Source of the DNA: Voacanga thouarsii
Lineage: Eukaryota; Streptophyta; Magnoliopsida; Gentianales; Apocynaceae
Assembly: GCA_026120185.1 (NCBI GenBank)
Contig: JANUWF010001052.1
Span: 1,527,538 to 1,591,537, forward strand
DNA: 64,000 bases
Direction of reading: 5' to 3'
Part shown: positions 10,500-21,425 of the stretch, piece after piece
Numbering within the stretch: the stretch's first letter is position 1
Layout of the letters: every line of letters begins with the position of its first letter
Program-made: the position numbers and the translations under genes
Notes under the pieces: model-generated
What the model saw: the letters and a program-made list of their open reading frames with translations, nothing else
Database searches by the model: none
Told to the model about the DNA's origin: nothing

Positions 10500-13400
10500 A
10501 AATAACAGCAAAAAGAAGAAAAAGAGAGAGGATGTTTGCATTATAAAGATACCTGATCATAAAAAAGGGCCGATCAGATGGCCACTGCATTTAAGATTGA
10601 GCTAGAACTATTCCAAAAATCAACTTTCCTCCGATGGAGTGTGAAGCATCTCAATTGGCTGAGCAAACAGAACTATGGCGAGCTGATTCGGATCTTCCTC
10701 AGGTAGAGTTGTTTCCTGTGGGATTTCTCTTTCCTTTTTCGTTTGGCTAATCATCTCTTTTTGGGTTGCCTTTTACTCGATAGCCGTTTTCTCTGTTGGG
10801 AACAGACTAACTTCGACATCTCTAGGTTGAGTACCCGAGGGACCAGCCTCATCAGTGTGATGGAAAATGATGGTCAGATAGGATTAAAATTTGTCCCACG
10901 AGAATTGCATACCGGCCAGCAATTATCTCAAGTGCTACAACTCCATTTGAAGCAATTCTTTCTATGCTTCTAGCATTAGCCATTCATCCTGAAATTTAGC
11001 CCTTGTTTCCTCTGTGGAGGAGGCAATTTGTTGACAGACGCTTTTTGCCTCGAGTTTGTCTTCCAGGATCTTTTTCTCGGAATCCAGCTCCACCTGAAGT
11101 TCCTGCAATTATTTTTCAATTTTTTCAACCCTTTTTGTGATTTCAACTCGAAGAATGCCTAAGCAGGCAGAAGTTTCCAAGTGTTAGGATTGCAGAGAAG
11201 CTTCTTACTCCCGAAGCCCTTCTAAAGCTTCAAGTTGACGAGAAGTTTTGTCCCTCCTATTCTGGGTGTTCAAGAGAAAGCGCTGAGTGAATTTCATGTG
11301 CCCCAGATAATTAGCCGATAACCGCTTCAGTTTAACAGGAATAGCGGTATTAGTCGATTGTGTGAGCAGCAGGAGGGCTCGGCTGATTGTGTCGTGAGAA
11401 TAAAAAGAGAGAGGATGTTTGCATTATGAAGATACTTGATCACAAAAGGGCCGATCAGATGGCCATTGCATTCATGATTGAGCTAGAACTATTCCAAAAA
11501 TCAACTTTCCTCAGACAGAGTGTGAAGCATCTCAATCGGCTGAGCAAACAGAACCACGGCAAGCCGATTCGGATCTTCCTCAGGTAGAGTTGTTTCTTGT
11601 GGGATTTCTCTTTCTTTTTCCGTTTGGCTAATCATCTCTTTTTAGGTTGCCTCTTACTCGATAGCCATTTTTTTTGTGGGGGACAGACTAACTTCGATAT
11701 CTCCAGGTTGAGTACCCAAGGGACCAGCCTCATCGGTGTGATGGAAAAGGATGGTCAGATAAGATTGAAATTTGTCCCACGAGGATTGCATACCGTCCAA
11801 CAATTTTTTCAAATGCTACAACTCCATTTCAAGCAATTCTTCTTTTGCTTCTAGCATTAGCCGTTCCTCCTGAAACTTTAACGTTAATTCTTCTGCTGAG
11901 GAAGCAGTTTGTTGACAGATGCTTTCTGCCTCGAGTTTGTCTTCCAGGATCTTCTTCTCAGAATCCAGCTCCGCTGAAGTTCCTGCAATTGTTTTTCGAG
12001 TTTTTCAACTTTTTCAACCCTTTCTGTGATTTCAACTCAAAAAACGCCTAAGCAGGCAGAAGTTTCCAGGCGTTGGGATTACAAAGAAACTTCTTACTCT
12101 CGGAGCCCTTCTAAAGCTTCAAGTTGACAAGAAGTTTCGTCCCTCCTATTCTGGGTGTTCAAGAGAAAGCGCCGAGTGAACTTCATGTGCCCCAGATAAT
12201 TAGCCGATAACTGCTTCAGTTCAACAGTAATATCGGTATCAACTAATTGTGCGAGCAGTAGGAGGGCTCGGCTGATTGTGTCCTGAAAAGACTTACTGGT
12301 CAGCAAGGCAGCCCCAATTAGGCTGTTCAAGAGTTCTAGCGTAGCAACCTCAGATATTATTGGTTATTAAGGAACAGTTTCCTTCGAAGGCCCTACCGTA
12401 GAGGGTTCAAAGATCGATTCCGCAGAAGGTGGAGCAGATTTATTAATCGCCGCTTTTTCTAGGACGGGCAGCTCAGATGTTGGAGGTATAGTTGATGAAT
12501 AAGAGATAATCGAAGTTTCCTTCTCAGCTGGTGTTATCTTCTTAGGTGACAGATGGGGCATGACTTCTATTGACTCAGAGGAGGAATTAATAATAACTGA
12601 TCGACTGATCTTTTGTTTCTGTAAAGGAAGAGAATGAAATGAGTTAGCTCTTGTGATTATAATAGAAGAGTATCGAAAAAGTTTCAGTATGGGAAATTCT
12701 GACCTTGGTGATCGTTGGGGTGTGGGTGGTTTGCCGCCTTTTGGATTGCCTAGGCAGAGGAAGAACTGCTTCTTCCCCTTCTTTTTCTTTAGTAGCTCGA
12801 AGAGTTGAGGCTTTCTTTACAAGCGGTGTTTGGAATGAAGGCACGGCAACAGGACTGGTAGGTACTTTGCTTTGTTTACCTTTTCTTGACGCCGATACTT
12901 CTACTACCGCTGATGTTGACCCATCCAGCTTGAGTAGCCATGTTTCTATAGAGGTAGAGAAAAGTGTTTCACTCATCAGTCACCACTATAGATTAAAAGT
13001 TGGGTGTAGTTTCCAGGACGACTTGAAAAGAGTGGTACTCGAAGAAACACACGATAGTTAGGGACCTATCGGCTAGAGTTTGCACTCCTTCAGTCGATAG
13101 AGTAGGCTTGACAGTGTAGGACATTATATGCCCAGGATCAGCAGGAATATCCTAAATAAGCCCAAATTACCGAGAGAATCAATGGGAATTGTACCGTTCG
13201 CAGGATGACTTGGCACTCCGTGCACCTAGTTTGGCTCCTAAATGGAGCTCCCGAGAACACAACATCTTGGCCCAGAAAGTTTGTTGAGTGCCCTCTGGCG
13301 TGTCAGCAAGGTTCTTTAACTAAAGAATGTCTGTTTCCCAAGTAGAATAGGGGAAGAAGTAAGGCATATTGTATAGCCAGTTCTGGTACGATATAATGGT

Positions 13401-14297
13401 ACCGACTAAGGGTCTATTCAGTAGATTTTCAACAGCTGATAGCCAGTGGCTTGGACGGAAGAGTCAGTAGAATCCCAGGAAAGGTTGTTAACACCAAATT
13501 GGGAGAGATACTAGTAGAGCTAAAATTGTATAACCCAGAGAGGCCGCCAAAGTTGGTCGGGTCATTCCCAGCCAATAAGGTCGAAATCATCTAGTTCATC
13601 ATCTAATAAACTAAGGCTAATGCCAAGGAGGCCAGGTCGTAACGCCTTTTTTTCCTCAGTAGAGCCAATACGTAATATTGATATTCGTTGCTTACCCCAA
13701 CTGAGTTAGAGTATAGGATGTAATAACAGAACCACAACCATAGAAACAAGGCTTGCTCTTGCTCGGATGGAGTGCTATCTACGTCTCGTTAGGTAGCCAT
13801 GAAATTGTCATAGGAAGAAGTGGTTTTATCTAGATGGGATTCGACAGCAGGCATGCTTCCGTCATCATGGAGTTTGGGGATCTTATTTCCATCGCATTGG
13901 AAGCCTAGGATGGTCCAAATGTCCAAGATTGTCAGGACAAATATCCTGCGTGAAAATATGAAGCCATTGATCACTGAAGACCAAAACGGCAGAACCGTAG
14001 CAAAGAGGTTGCTATCGAAGGGCATGTTGAAATCTGACATCATGACGGCATCTCTAATACCTACTGATCCCAAAGTGCTCCAAAATTAGCGTGATAATGA
14101 TCACACCATTCTTTATAATTTTTTAGGGGGTGTGGCCAATGGTGAAAGGAAAATAGGAAACCGGCCGTGAAGAAGTCATTCCGATTCAACGGGAGGACAA
14201 AATCCTCCAGTTGGGCAAATCTCAGATGATCAACGGTAACATTCGTCGGCAATAGCCGAGGTCTTGAAGCATACAAATTCGCATCGGCTTGAACCAA
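10500..14297 (-). pseudogene. Antisense gene relic in gypsy element: plant mobile domain, Ser/Thr/Pro-rich linker, coiled coil
   Basis: Read on the minus strand from 14297. The N-terminal part (14297-14061) contains AQLEDFVLPLNRNDFFTAGF and YKEWCDHYHANFGALWDQ. It continues, after one frame change, at 14073-13789 with VGIRDAVMMSDFNMPFDS, LPFWSSVINGF and LTILDIWTILGFQ. This order and spacing match the aminotransferase-like plant mobile domain (PMD). Weaker PMD sequence continues to about 13600. Next come Ser/Thr/Pro/Lys-rich frames (12976-12644 and 12561-12367), then a helical heptad-like stretch in both tandem units (for example EKKILEDKLEAES, then KFQEERLMLEAKEELLE). The whole lies opposite to gag-pol, between pol and the 3' LTR. 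It is broken by many stops. What PMD does in the element is unknown. Confidence 0.65.
10516..12292. repeat. Tandem duplication, two units of about 883 bp
   Basis: Unit 1 (about 10516-11398) and unit 2 (about 11399-12292) are collinear. GATGTTTGCATTAT occurs at 10531 and 11414, CAACTTTCCTC near 10621 and 11501, and GGCTGATTGTGTC near the end of each. The units differ by scattered substitutions and small indels, so the duplication is not recent. Both units hold the coiled-coil part of the antisense gene relic, which was therefore duplicated at its 3' end. Confidence 0.85.
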
Positions 14298-14634
14298 AGC
14301 CAGAGGGGTGTTGTCGACTGGAATGGCTAAGGAGATTCAGAAATCATCGACGAATGAAGTGCAAGAAATACCGTCAATTTCATGAGAGGGTTAGAAGTTT
14401 AATTGAAGTAGAATTTCTCAAAGGAAAGAAGTTTGTAGTAGTGAAGAAGAAGTGATGGGGACCACGGTTATTTAAAGTGAAATTTGAAGCTTAGCCATTC
14501 GCGGGTTTCAAAGTTGAGGAGTCAGAATCCTTCTAGAACGTTTGGAACGCTTCAATTTTGTCAGGAAAAGAATGGCTACGGATTAAAAGAGGTAGGATTC
14601 CTGTCGCTTCACTTGATTGCGCCATAACGGAACT

Positions 14635-15329
14635 CGGGGGGGGGACATGTGTTGACATCAACTTTAGTCGAACTGTTGCAACTGTAATATTGAACTGATG
14701 CCGATAGGAATTTTTCCAAGCCGATGATGACGTTAATTATTTTTCAATCAATGTACTCGGTCAACATCGGAACTAGAAACCGTTAAGTCGATAGACATTA
14801 CCCTCACATCTCGGCACAATCGGTAAAGCATTACTACTCCCAATCGCTAAAGTTGAGCTATGAAGCGAGATTTCCTCCACATATAGATAGTCGGTTGCAA
14901 CACCACATCAAGCATAAAATGGGTAAGGATTCCCAAAACGAACACGACCAAAAATATCTAGAAGATTACTAGTTTCAATTTCCTTTTATTTTACATTTTT
15001 TCTTGTTTTTCTTCATAGCTTTGATTAGTTTAAGGGGTTTCCTTTATTTCTTGATTACTAACTTTCTGTTTCATTTTACTTTGAGTTTAAATTCTAGTAA
15101 TTTTGTATTTCTTTTATCAAAATCAATCGAAACACATCAACTCCAGTCCTTATTGGCTTTTGCATGAAATCTTCCTATTTTCTTGAACCCTTTCTATAAT
15201 AAGTTTAAGGAATTCACGTATCTTAAAAGGTCCAACTCTTGCATTCGTTCTTTCATCGGACTGTTTATATTCATCAAAAGAGAAGTCGATCACCAATTTC
15301 ATCGGCTTCTCTTTTGTACGGCAACAACA
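14635..15329 (+). repeat. 3' LTR of the gypsy element with polypurine tract
   Basis: A G-rich tract (14635-14645) precedes TGTTGACATC at 14650 (or TGTG at 14648). The LTR runs to GGCAACAACA at 15329, about 680 bp, with TG...CA ends. Its last ~285 bp match the truncated 5' LTR. No target duplication can be scored because the 5' LTR is truncated. Confidence 0.8.
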
Positions 15330-16187
15330 TCTAAAGAGGGAACTAGGAATTTGAGGATAAGCGGACAAATTATATGATAAAAATAATTCTAACAAATTTT
15401 GAGGGGAACGAAAATAAAAATTTTGAACAATTGTTTCACAAAATTTTTATTTTTAAAAGAATATTTAATATTTAAAAGAATTCTGGATGGCGGATACCAC
15501 CCTGGGCCCCCTCCCCACCACCCCTACGATTCATCATTGGTTGCACCATATTGCAGAAGCTTCATCCCTCAGGAAATTCTTGCGTGCACCCTGTGCACGT
15601 ACACCAAGTGTTTTAGGTACTTGTACTACATGCAAATAAAATTATACACAACATTTATTATATAACTCTCCGTGCACATAGTACAAGTATTTAAAGCACA
15701 CGTGATACAAGCATTTTTAAGTATTGGTGCACGTGCACCAATTGCACACAAGAATTTCCCTCATCCCTGTACCCCAGTTGCGGTCAATGGCTGGTTTCGG
15801 GCTTGAGCCAATCAGCCCCAACCTTCTGCTACCACTATAGACTTTTTTAAAAATTCTGTTGGATCACAATTTGAATCATGTCATAAATAATTTATGACAA
15901 ACACCTTGGGGCAAGATGGCAAAGTCCTTATGGTAATTAGACAGAAGCTATATTTCACTAATAATCTGGAGTTTTCCAAGGTTCCTGTTCATCACACCTT
16001 TAATGTGCTGTCTCTGGAGGGACCAAGAGGAGTATTCCTTTCATGCGTACGAAAATTCAGACCTCTAGTGCTAGAAAATGATAGAAAGAAGGTAGAAAAT
16101 TGAGCATATATTCTAGATAGCAAATTACCACGCCTTGTCCTAGGCTTTTTCCTTTTCAAATGTCTCGAAATACTATAGATAATGTCA
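15330..16187. other. Intergenic DNA holding one MITE
   Basis: Apart from the MITE at 15570-15760 I see no confident gene. A 69-codon frame (15894-16103, plus; contains VHHTFNVLSLEGPRGVFLSC) has non-random composition and could be a decayed exon, but I do not recognise it. 15485-15560 and 15769-15840 are more GC-rich than the surroundings and were one continuous sequence before the MITE inserted. Confidence 0.45.
15570..15760. mobile_element. hAT-type MITE (191 bp) with 8-bp target duplication
   Basis: Perfect 8-bp direct repeats TCATCCCT flank it (15562-15569 and 15761-15768). Terminal inverted repeats: the left end reads CAGGAAATTCTTGCGTGCA; the right end reverse-complemented reads GGGAAATTCTTGTGTGCA. 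The interior has palindromic GTGCAC-rich pieces near both ends. No coding capacity. The 8-bp duplication and CAGG-like start fit a non-autonomous hAT element. Confidence 0.85.
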
Positions 16188-16682
16188 CTTTAGGGAGGAT
16201 TTTAGTGCTTATATTTGAGATTGTACAAATGTATAATTAAATTTACTTATCATTTTTATAATAAAAGTTAAATTTATAAAAAATTATATTGTTCAAAATA
16301 AATAGCGTATTTTTATTAAATTTTTAGTGGAACTATTATTTAAAAAATGTACATAGTATTACAATGATTGTGTATGTAATTATAATTTTTCTCCAATGTA
16401 ATAATGCTACAGAGTAACCAAATTAGACTTTTTTTTTTTCAATAAGGTAATCTTTGACCTTCTCTCCTTCCTATCAAAATTCAATTCAAATACCTAAAAT
16501 CATCTTATCTTGACTCTGTCACTTTTTCTCCTTCAATCCGGACATATATAGACTAGAATGAGGCAATTTTGAAAAGTTTTAGTTGGAAGTGAAATGCAAA
16601 ATTTTATACTTTCCAATCAAATTGTAGTTATTTTCAAGTTTGCCATGAGAACTTCAAATTTTTTCTTAATTAGTAATATATC
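16188..16682. repeat. DRP4C downstream flank, copy A (partner 45834-46330)
   Basis: Collinear with 45834-46330. Both contain TTTAGGGAGGATTTTAGT, CATTACAATGATTGTGT, TATGGAGTAACCAAATTAGAC or its variant, and CTTCTCTCCTTCCTATCAAA. The match resumes at 18208 after the solo LTR and runs into the gene, so the duplicated segment includes at least 2 kb of downstream flank. Confidence 0.85.
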
Positions 16683-18202
16683 TATAAAACCCACACTTTT
16701 TAGAAGCCTTTTATTTATGGAGATATTTTAAAATTTGTTAAAGGTTAAATCCTAATACAATAAGAATTAAAATTCTATTGGGTTAATATTTTAAGTAAGT
16801 AGGAACCTAATTGAAATTATTTAAAAGTTAAAGAAACTCTATGATTTATTAAATAAGAAAAACTATAGAAAATATCGTTATTTTTCAATAGTCGTCAATA
16901 GACACAGAAAGAGGGAGAGAGTTCAATTAGGATTTGAAGGAAAGAATTCGTAAGCTGTTACAGTTTTCAAATGTCAAAATTAAGAGATAAGTAGAAATGA
17001 ATCTCTTCGATTTTCTTGCATGAATAATAGAATATAACGTTATTTTTTGTTCAAAATTCCCGAAAAAGTATGGTATTTTTTCAAAGTATAAGTTTTAAAG
17101 ATTGGTTAATGTGTGGTGTGTATTTCGGTATTTGTATTACATAGATGCATAGTTCCGTATGAATATATTTGATGAATTTAGTACGATTGATCTGTTTATG
17201 TCTATTTGAATATGATGCCTCAAAGTTGGGCTAAACTTTTTGGAATAATGTTAAAATTGAATTCGTCTTTTTGGAATTAATGCAAGACGAAGTTTTAATC
17301 TTTTTAGACCGTTAAGGCCGGGTTAAGCATTTTTGGATTTTGGTGTGAACGAATCTTTTTGGATTGAATTCGTCCTTTTCCTAACTGAATAAGTTAATTC
17401 AGCTAGAAGAATGTAATAGTTGTATGAATTTGGTGTGAACGAATGTTTCGATATGTTTGATATCTTTGCATGCTTTTACGAAGTTTGTTAAGTATACTCA
17501 TATTAATTTTGTTAAATTAATTGGTATGAGTTTTGGAGCAAAAGAAACTAGTTAGTATATATATATATATATAAATGTTTTAAAATTTATATCCCTTTAA
17601 AATTTATATCCCTTGAAAATAATTTGAGATTTATTGAGTTTGCTATTTTTATATAAACAAAAGTTTTATTCTCCTTAGTATGTTATAAGAAAATTTTAAA
17701 ACTAAATATTTGGTAATAGTTGATGTTATTATTATTTTTATTATTATTTGTGAATATAATTGTTAATATGGTGTACATGTACATATATTATGTAAATACC
17801 TGTAATAAACTTTATTCGAGAAAAGTGATTCAATACTACTTGCTGAGTATGTGGTTGGCTCACCCTTCAATATTTCCTTCAGTGGTGTGAAAACTATTTC
17901 TACTAAGATTGTGTTGGATATATAGCACAAAGTCGAATTTTAAAATTTTGTTTAGTGACTTATGTTATCTTGTTTATTCTAAGTTCTACCTTTGTTTTTG
18001 TACTCGTTAAGACAAGTGTAAGAATTAGTTTTATGGATTTTGATTATTTTTTTTTGTGGAAGATTAAATTATGAAATTATTTAGTTATCATTTTGGAAGA
18101 AAATATATTTGATTGTTTAAGTTTTGATGTAAAATTTCGAATTATTAGAGTATGACTTTGGTGGTACGACCGTGCCACATCCTGTGGGTGCGGGACGTGC
18201 CA
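16683..18202. mobile_element. Solo LTR (about 1.52 kb) inserted in the DRP4C-A downstream flank
   Basis: The homologous flank of copy B runs straight across this point, so this is an insertion in A. It is bounded by a perfect 5-bp repeat ATATC (16678-16682 and 18203-18207). It begins TATAAAACCC and ends GGACGTGCCA, that is TA...CA; the usual TG start would need one G-to-A change. It has no ORF. The segment TGTGGTTGGCTCACCC (17851-17866) and the GC-richer 3' end resemble long gypsy LTRs. Interpreted as a solo LTR left by LTR-LTR recombination. Confidence 0.65.
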
Positions 18203-18513
18203 ATATCAATTGTCGAATAACATAGATATCAAATCTTTTTAAAAGTTTTAATGTGAATAATAAAAAAAATTAAAATTTAGAAAACAATATAATAAAATCT
18301 CCATCATTCTTTCTTCGGCAGTTATGCAATAAACTTGAACAACACACTTCGAAATTAATATGTAAAGGAAATGCATACCCTTTTAAACACATAATATGAT
18401 TTCACAAATACTTAACAACAGCCAAAGGGCAGCCTAGCGGCACATAGTAAATAAGGAAATGGATACAAAGATGAGACATAAACATCAAAACTCTTAGATA
18501 ATAAGATGGAACA
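18203..18513. other. Immediate 3' flank of DRP4C copy A
   Basis: Matches 46331-46644 downstream of copy B, including AAAATTTAGAAAACAATATAATAAA and TCTCCATCATTCTTTCTTCGGCA. It is the likely 3' UTR and terminator region of the minus-strand gene. I see no clear AATAAA signal close to the stop on the minus strand. Confidence 0.6.
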
Positions 18514-20562
18514 CTATGAATCAGTGACTGTGTACATAATCTTGGCCACCACATCTTTAGACTCCTTGAGCAACTTGATGCTTCGTTTCAGCCTCGAACG
18601 TTTTTCAGTAACCAAAGGAGACTCCTCCAGCATCTTTTCCAGCCCAGCACCATGAGGTCCCATTAACTCATTCACAATTTCCTCCTCCATTTCATGGTCC
18701 AACAGTTGTTGAATGCTGTAAATTATGTTTAGAGCCATAGAGTCCACCAATCTTCTCAAGACAATCTTCCAGTATGCCGTCATTCTCATTTTCATATCAA
18801 AAGCTTGCTGTACTGTAGTAGGATGGTTGCGGAGATGACCGACATCAATTTCTCCGAATCCGTCAATCCTTATTGTTGTAGGCTTGGAATGGTCATTCAT
18901 TATCGCCATGAACTCCCCTTGTTTAGTCATCAGATTATTCCAGGTGGAGATATACTCAGGGTGGCATGTGTAATCAACAAGCTTCTCCATTTTGATGATC
19001 TCCATGAACCAATTGATAGACTGCTCCTCCTTCTTAGCAATCAGATTCTGTGCTGCTCTTCGCGTGTAGGATTGAAGCTGTGGGTAGTTATCCGAATGTT
19101 CCATCAAGATAGGAATCAAAACACCTTCCACATAATTCCATAATTTTGTCAAGAATTCTCCAGGCTTTGATGAAATATATTCCACCTTTCTTTGCAGCGA
19201 AGTCAGAAAAGCTGTGCGAGGAAGGAAATTTGGCAAACCAATGCCTTTGGATTCCTCAAGAATGTCAATTTCATGTTTCAGGAAGTTTTCCTTGGGCTCA
19301 TTTTCTAAGCAATTCGCTTGCAACTCAACGGAATACTGGGTAAACATCTCAGCCAGTCTAGCCGCACAATGCTTCTCCTTATCATCAGGGAACTCGTCGT
19401 ATTCACCCCGAAGAAAAATTTTCCTCAATGACTCTTTTGCAGAAGATAAAATGTGCATAAATGCCCTCATTGCTTCGGCAACTGATGCCAAATTCTGTGG
19501 CATCTTCTTTAGCTCTGATACATATGAAGTAAGCTTGTCATTGATCTTTCTAACGATGTCGGGCAAACATTTTGATATAATGGTTGCTTGAATTCCAACC
19601 AGCTTCTGAGCTAAGATGGGAATGCCAACCATTGATTTGCTAATGCTGGACAATAGTGGGTGGGTTTCAAAGAGCATTGCTTCTTCAGCTCGAGCATCAT
19701 CATAGGACTCATTCCCAATACGATTCCTCACGACAACATAACCAAGACCTATGTTAACATCATCTGCTGTTACTTTCTCACAAAGCCCTTCAGGAGCCTT
19801 GTCGGGCTTGGTGACCACTGCCAGAGTTCTTTGTCCTGTTCTATCCACCTTTTGAGACATCCTAATTGATTCACAAGTTGAAAAATCTACTGTTGCAGAA
19901 AGAACATTCAAGATTATGCTTTCCTCAGGCTTTATATACTCCATAATAATTGCTGATATCTGCTCATAAATGTCTTCCGGCTGCCCGTGAACTGGGACTC
20001 TTGTAATCCCTGGCAAATCCACCATAGTAAGATCCGGCACACCGATCTTTTTCACCGTGAGTGTCAGTGGAGTGTTAGATATGCCCTTTTTCCGGCCAGC
20101 AATCTCATCAGTTGCAAGACTTATGGCGTCTGCAACCGTGTCCTCATCCGTTGAAACAAATTTTCCGTTAAACTCCAAAGTCATCTCTGCCTGAGGATTG
20201 TTATGGCTTTGAAGCCTCATAATCAAAGGAACCCTCGTGCAAATTCCCTGGCCTCTGGGCAGGCTAATGCCAGCCAGTGACTCAAGAACACTAGACTTTC
20301 CCGAAGACTGGTCTCCAACCACCACAATTGTAGGCAGTTGAATCCCTTCTTGCATGACTTTGAGGTTTCTTAGCTTATCCACACAGTCAAGAAGAGGCCG
20401 AATGCGATCATTATATGATGAGACAATGGGTGCATCGACGGCAAGGGTTTCTTCTGCATGGACTGCAACAATAGAGGTGCTGCTCCCTTCAACAACAAAA
20501 GAACCTTCGTTCTGCTGATTCAACACTCCCTTGGTAGCAATTCTTTCAACCTGGCCTCCCAT
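18514..20562 (-). CDS. DRP4C-like: Dynamin-related protein 4C-like large GTPase (copy A, intact)
   Basis: A 682-residue uninterrupted frame starting MGGQVERIATKG. GTPase motifs are complete: P-loop GDQSSGKS (83-90), switch-I Thr in ICTR (about 109), DLPG (182-185), TKPD (251-254). The middle/stalk region follows (about 340-590), then a GTPase effector-type end (about 594-682, TAYWKIVLRRLVDSMA onward). There is no PH domain and no Pro-rich tail, so it has the short Mx-like layout of plant DRP4 proteins, whose genes are usually intronless as here. Dynamin-family GTPases self-assemble on membranes; the specific role of DRP4 proteins is poorly defined. A near-identical but broken copy lies at 46645-56180. 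The start is supported by the conserved N-terminus in copy B. Tandem TATA boxes lie about 110-140 bp upstream. Confidence 0.95.
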   Translation of the reverse strand: MGGQVERIATKGVLNQQNEGSFVVEGSSTSIVAVHAEETLAVDAPIVSSYNDRIRPLLDCVDKLRNLKVMQEGIQLPTIVVVGDQSSGKSSVLESLAGISLPRGQGICTRVPLIMRLQSHNNPQAEMTLEFNGKFVSTDEDTVADAISLATDEIAGRKKGISNTPLTLTVKKIGVPDLTMVDLPGITRVPVHGQPEDIYEQISAIIMEYIKPEESIILNVLSATVDFSTCESIRMSQKVDRTGQRTLAVVTKPDKAPEGLCEKVTADDVNIGLGYVVVRNRIGNESYDDARAEEAMLFETHPLLSSISKSMVGIPILAQKLVGIQATIISKCLPDIVRKINDKLTSYVSELKKMPQNLASVAEAMRAFMHILSSAKESLRKIFLRGEYDEFPDDKEKHCAARLAEMFTQYSVELQANCLENEPKENFLKHEIDILEESKGIGLPNFLPRTAFLTSLQRKVEYISSKPGEFLTKLWNYVEGVLIPILMEHSDNYPQLQSYTRRAAQNLIAKKEEQSINWFMEIIKMEKLVDYTCHPEYISTWNNLMTKQGEFMAIMNDHSKPTTIRIDGFGEIDVGHLRNHPTTVQQAFDMKMRMTAYWKIVLRRLVDSMALNIIYSIQQLLDHEMEEEIVNELMGPHGAGLEKMLEESPLVTEKRSRLKRSIKLLKESKDVVAKIMYTVTDS

Positions 20563-20790
20563 CTTTCCCTCTTATTTCTATAATCTCTGCTTGTCACAAG
20601 GAGAATATAAGCTTAAAGCTACTTCAGATATTGGTTTTCTGGGTGACTTGAAGAGTAAATTTAGGCATGTCTTTATAGCGAAATGGCTTCTCTTTATAGA
20701 GTCCTTTCAAAAAAAGTGCAGCTGGAAACTTAATTTGGAGGAGCCTGAAATTGGCAAATAAATTAATGTTGAAATAAAACAAGAAAATGC
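20563..20790 (-). promoter_or_regulatory. Promoter and 5' UTR of DRP4C copy A with two TATA boxes
   Basis: On the minus strand CTATAAAG occurs twice, at 20699-20692 and 20678-20671, about 21 bp apart and 109-137 bp upstream of the ATG. The homologous region of copy B (56278-56285) has a single CTATAAAG because the 21-bp interval between the two boxes is missing. Confidence 0.6.
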
Positions 20791-21425
20791 ATGCTCATGG
20801 TCCTTTTGAATGAGTCCTGTATCTTAACTGCTAAGGGAAGCTTTAATAAATGTTCGATATATTAATGCCTTTTACGTTCTTTTTTCTTTTTTCTTTTTCT
20901 TTTTTTGGTCAGAAAAGCTTATAGGAATTCTTTTTGTATATGTAGCTAACAAGAAATGTACTTGAGATGTTTGGATTTTATAATTAGTTTTATCAATTGT
21001 ATCTCTGACCTTTCTATCGTTATTAAATTGGTGGATTTTTTTTAAAATATTTATTCAAAACATTCCTTTTTTAAGATTATATTTAATCACATTCGAATTA
21101 AAAAAAGATAAAAAATTAGTCTGGGAGTGTTTACTCAACCAGATAGATATTTGCAATTATTGATTTTTTTTTTTTGAAAATCCATTTGGCAACGATTTAC
21201 AAAAGTTGTTGATAATTGTAGATTTCTATCGTAATTCTATGGTTGTTAACTTCCAATATTAGACACATTTTTTAAATCTAAAATAAAAAATATTATTAGT
21301 ATTTTAAATCTATAATTAGAACTTTTATGATTTCAAAAAATTAATTTTATTTTCTATGAATTATTCATTACATAAAGTGTTAATAAAGAAGATTAATTTA
21401 GTAGTAACGCAAATAAATACTATCA
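20791..21425. repeat. DRP4C-A distal upstream flank; 20928-21425 is repeated at 4133-4620
   Basis: After a pyrimidine-rich run (20878-20908) the sequence 20928-21425 is the collinear partner of 4133-4620. Copy B does not keep this block: beyond 56330 its upstream sequence is unrelated. Confidence 0.65.

Larger units (their letters stand above)
5310..15329 (+). mobile_element. Ty3/gypsy element (Tat/Ogre-like), 5'-truncated and degraded, with antisense ORF
   Basis: The ends are a truncated 5' LTR (5310-5598) and a full 3' LTR (14650-15329) that match over about 285 bp. Between them, in order: a primer-binding-type site, gag, protease, reverse transcriptase, RNase H, a short integrase C-terminal piece, a tandemly duplicated 0.88-kb segment, an antisense PMD-type gene relic and a polypurine tract. 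Sense coding regions occupy 5.7-10.5 kb; the antisense relic occupies 10.5-14.3 kb. Tat-clade elements are known to carry extra ORFs, some antisense, between pol and the 3' LTR, which fits this layout. Most of the integrase is deleted, and all frames carry stops. Confidence 0.85.

Noticed and set aside
13820..14089. Plus-strand 89-codon frame in the gypsy element
   Set aside because: Opposite strand of the PMD-like antisense relic; the minus-strand reading carries the recognisable motifs.
18805..19869. Plus-strand frames of 65-125 codons
   Set aside because: Antisense shadows of the DRP4C-A coding sequence; the same shadows appear in copy B.
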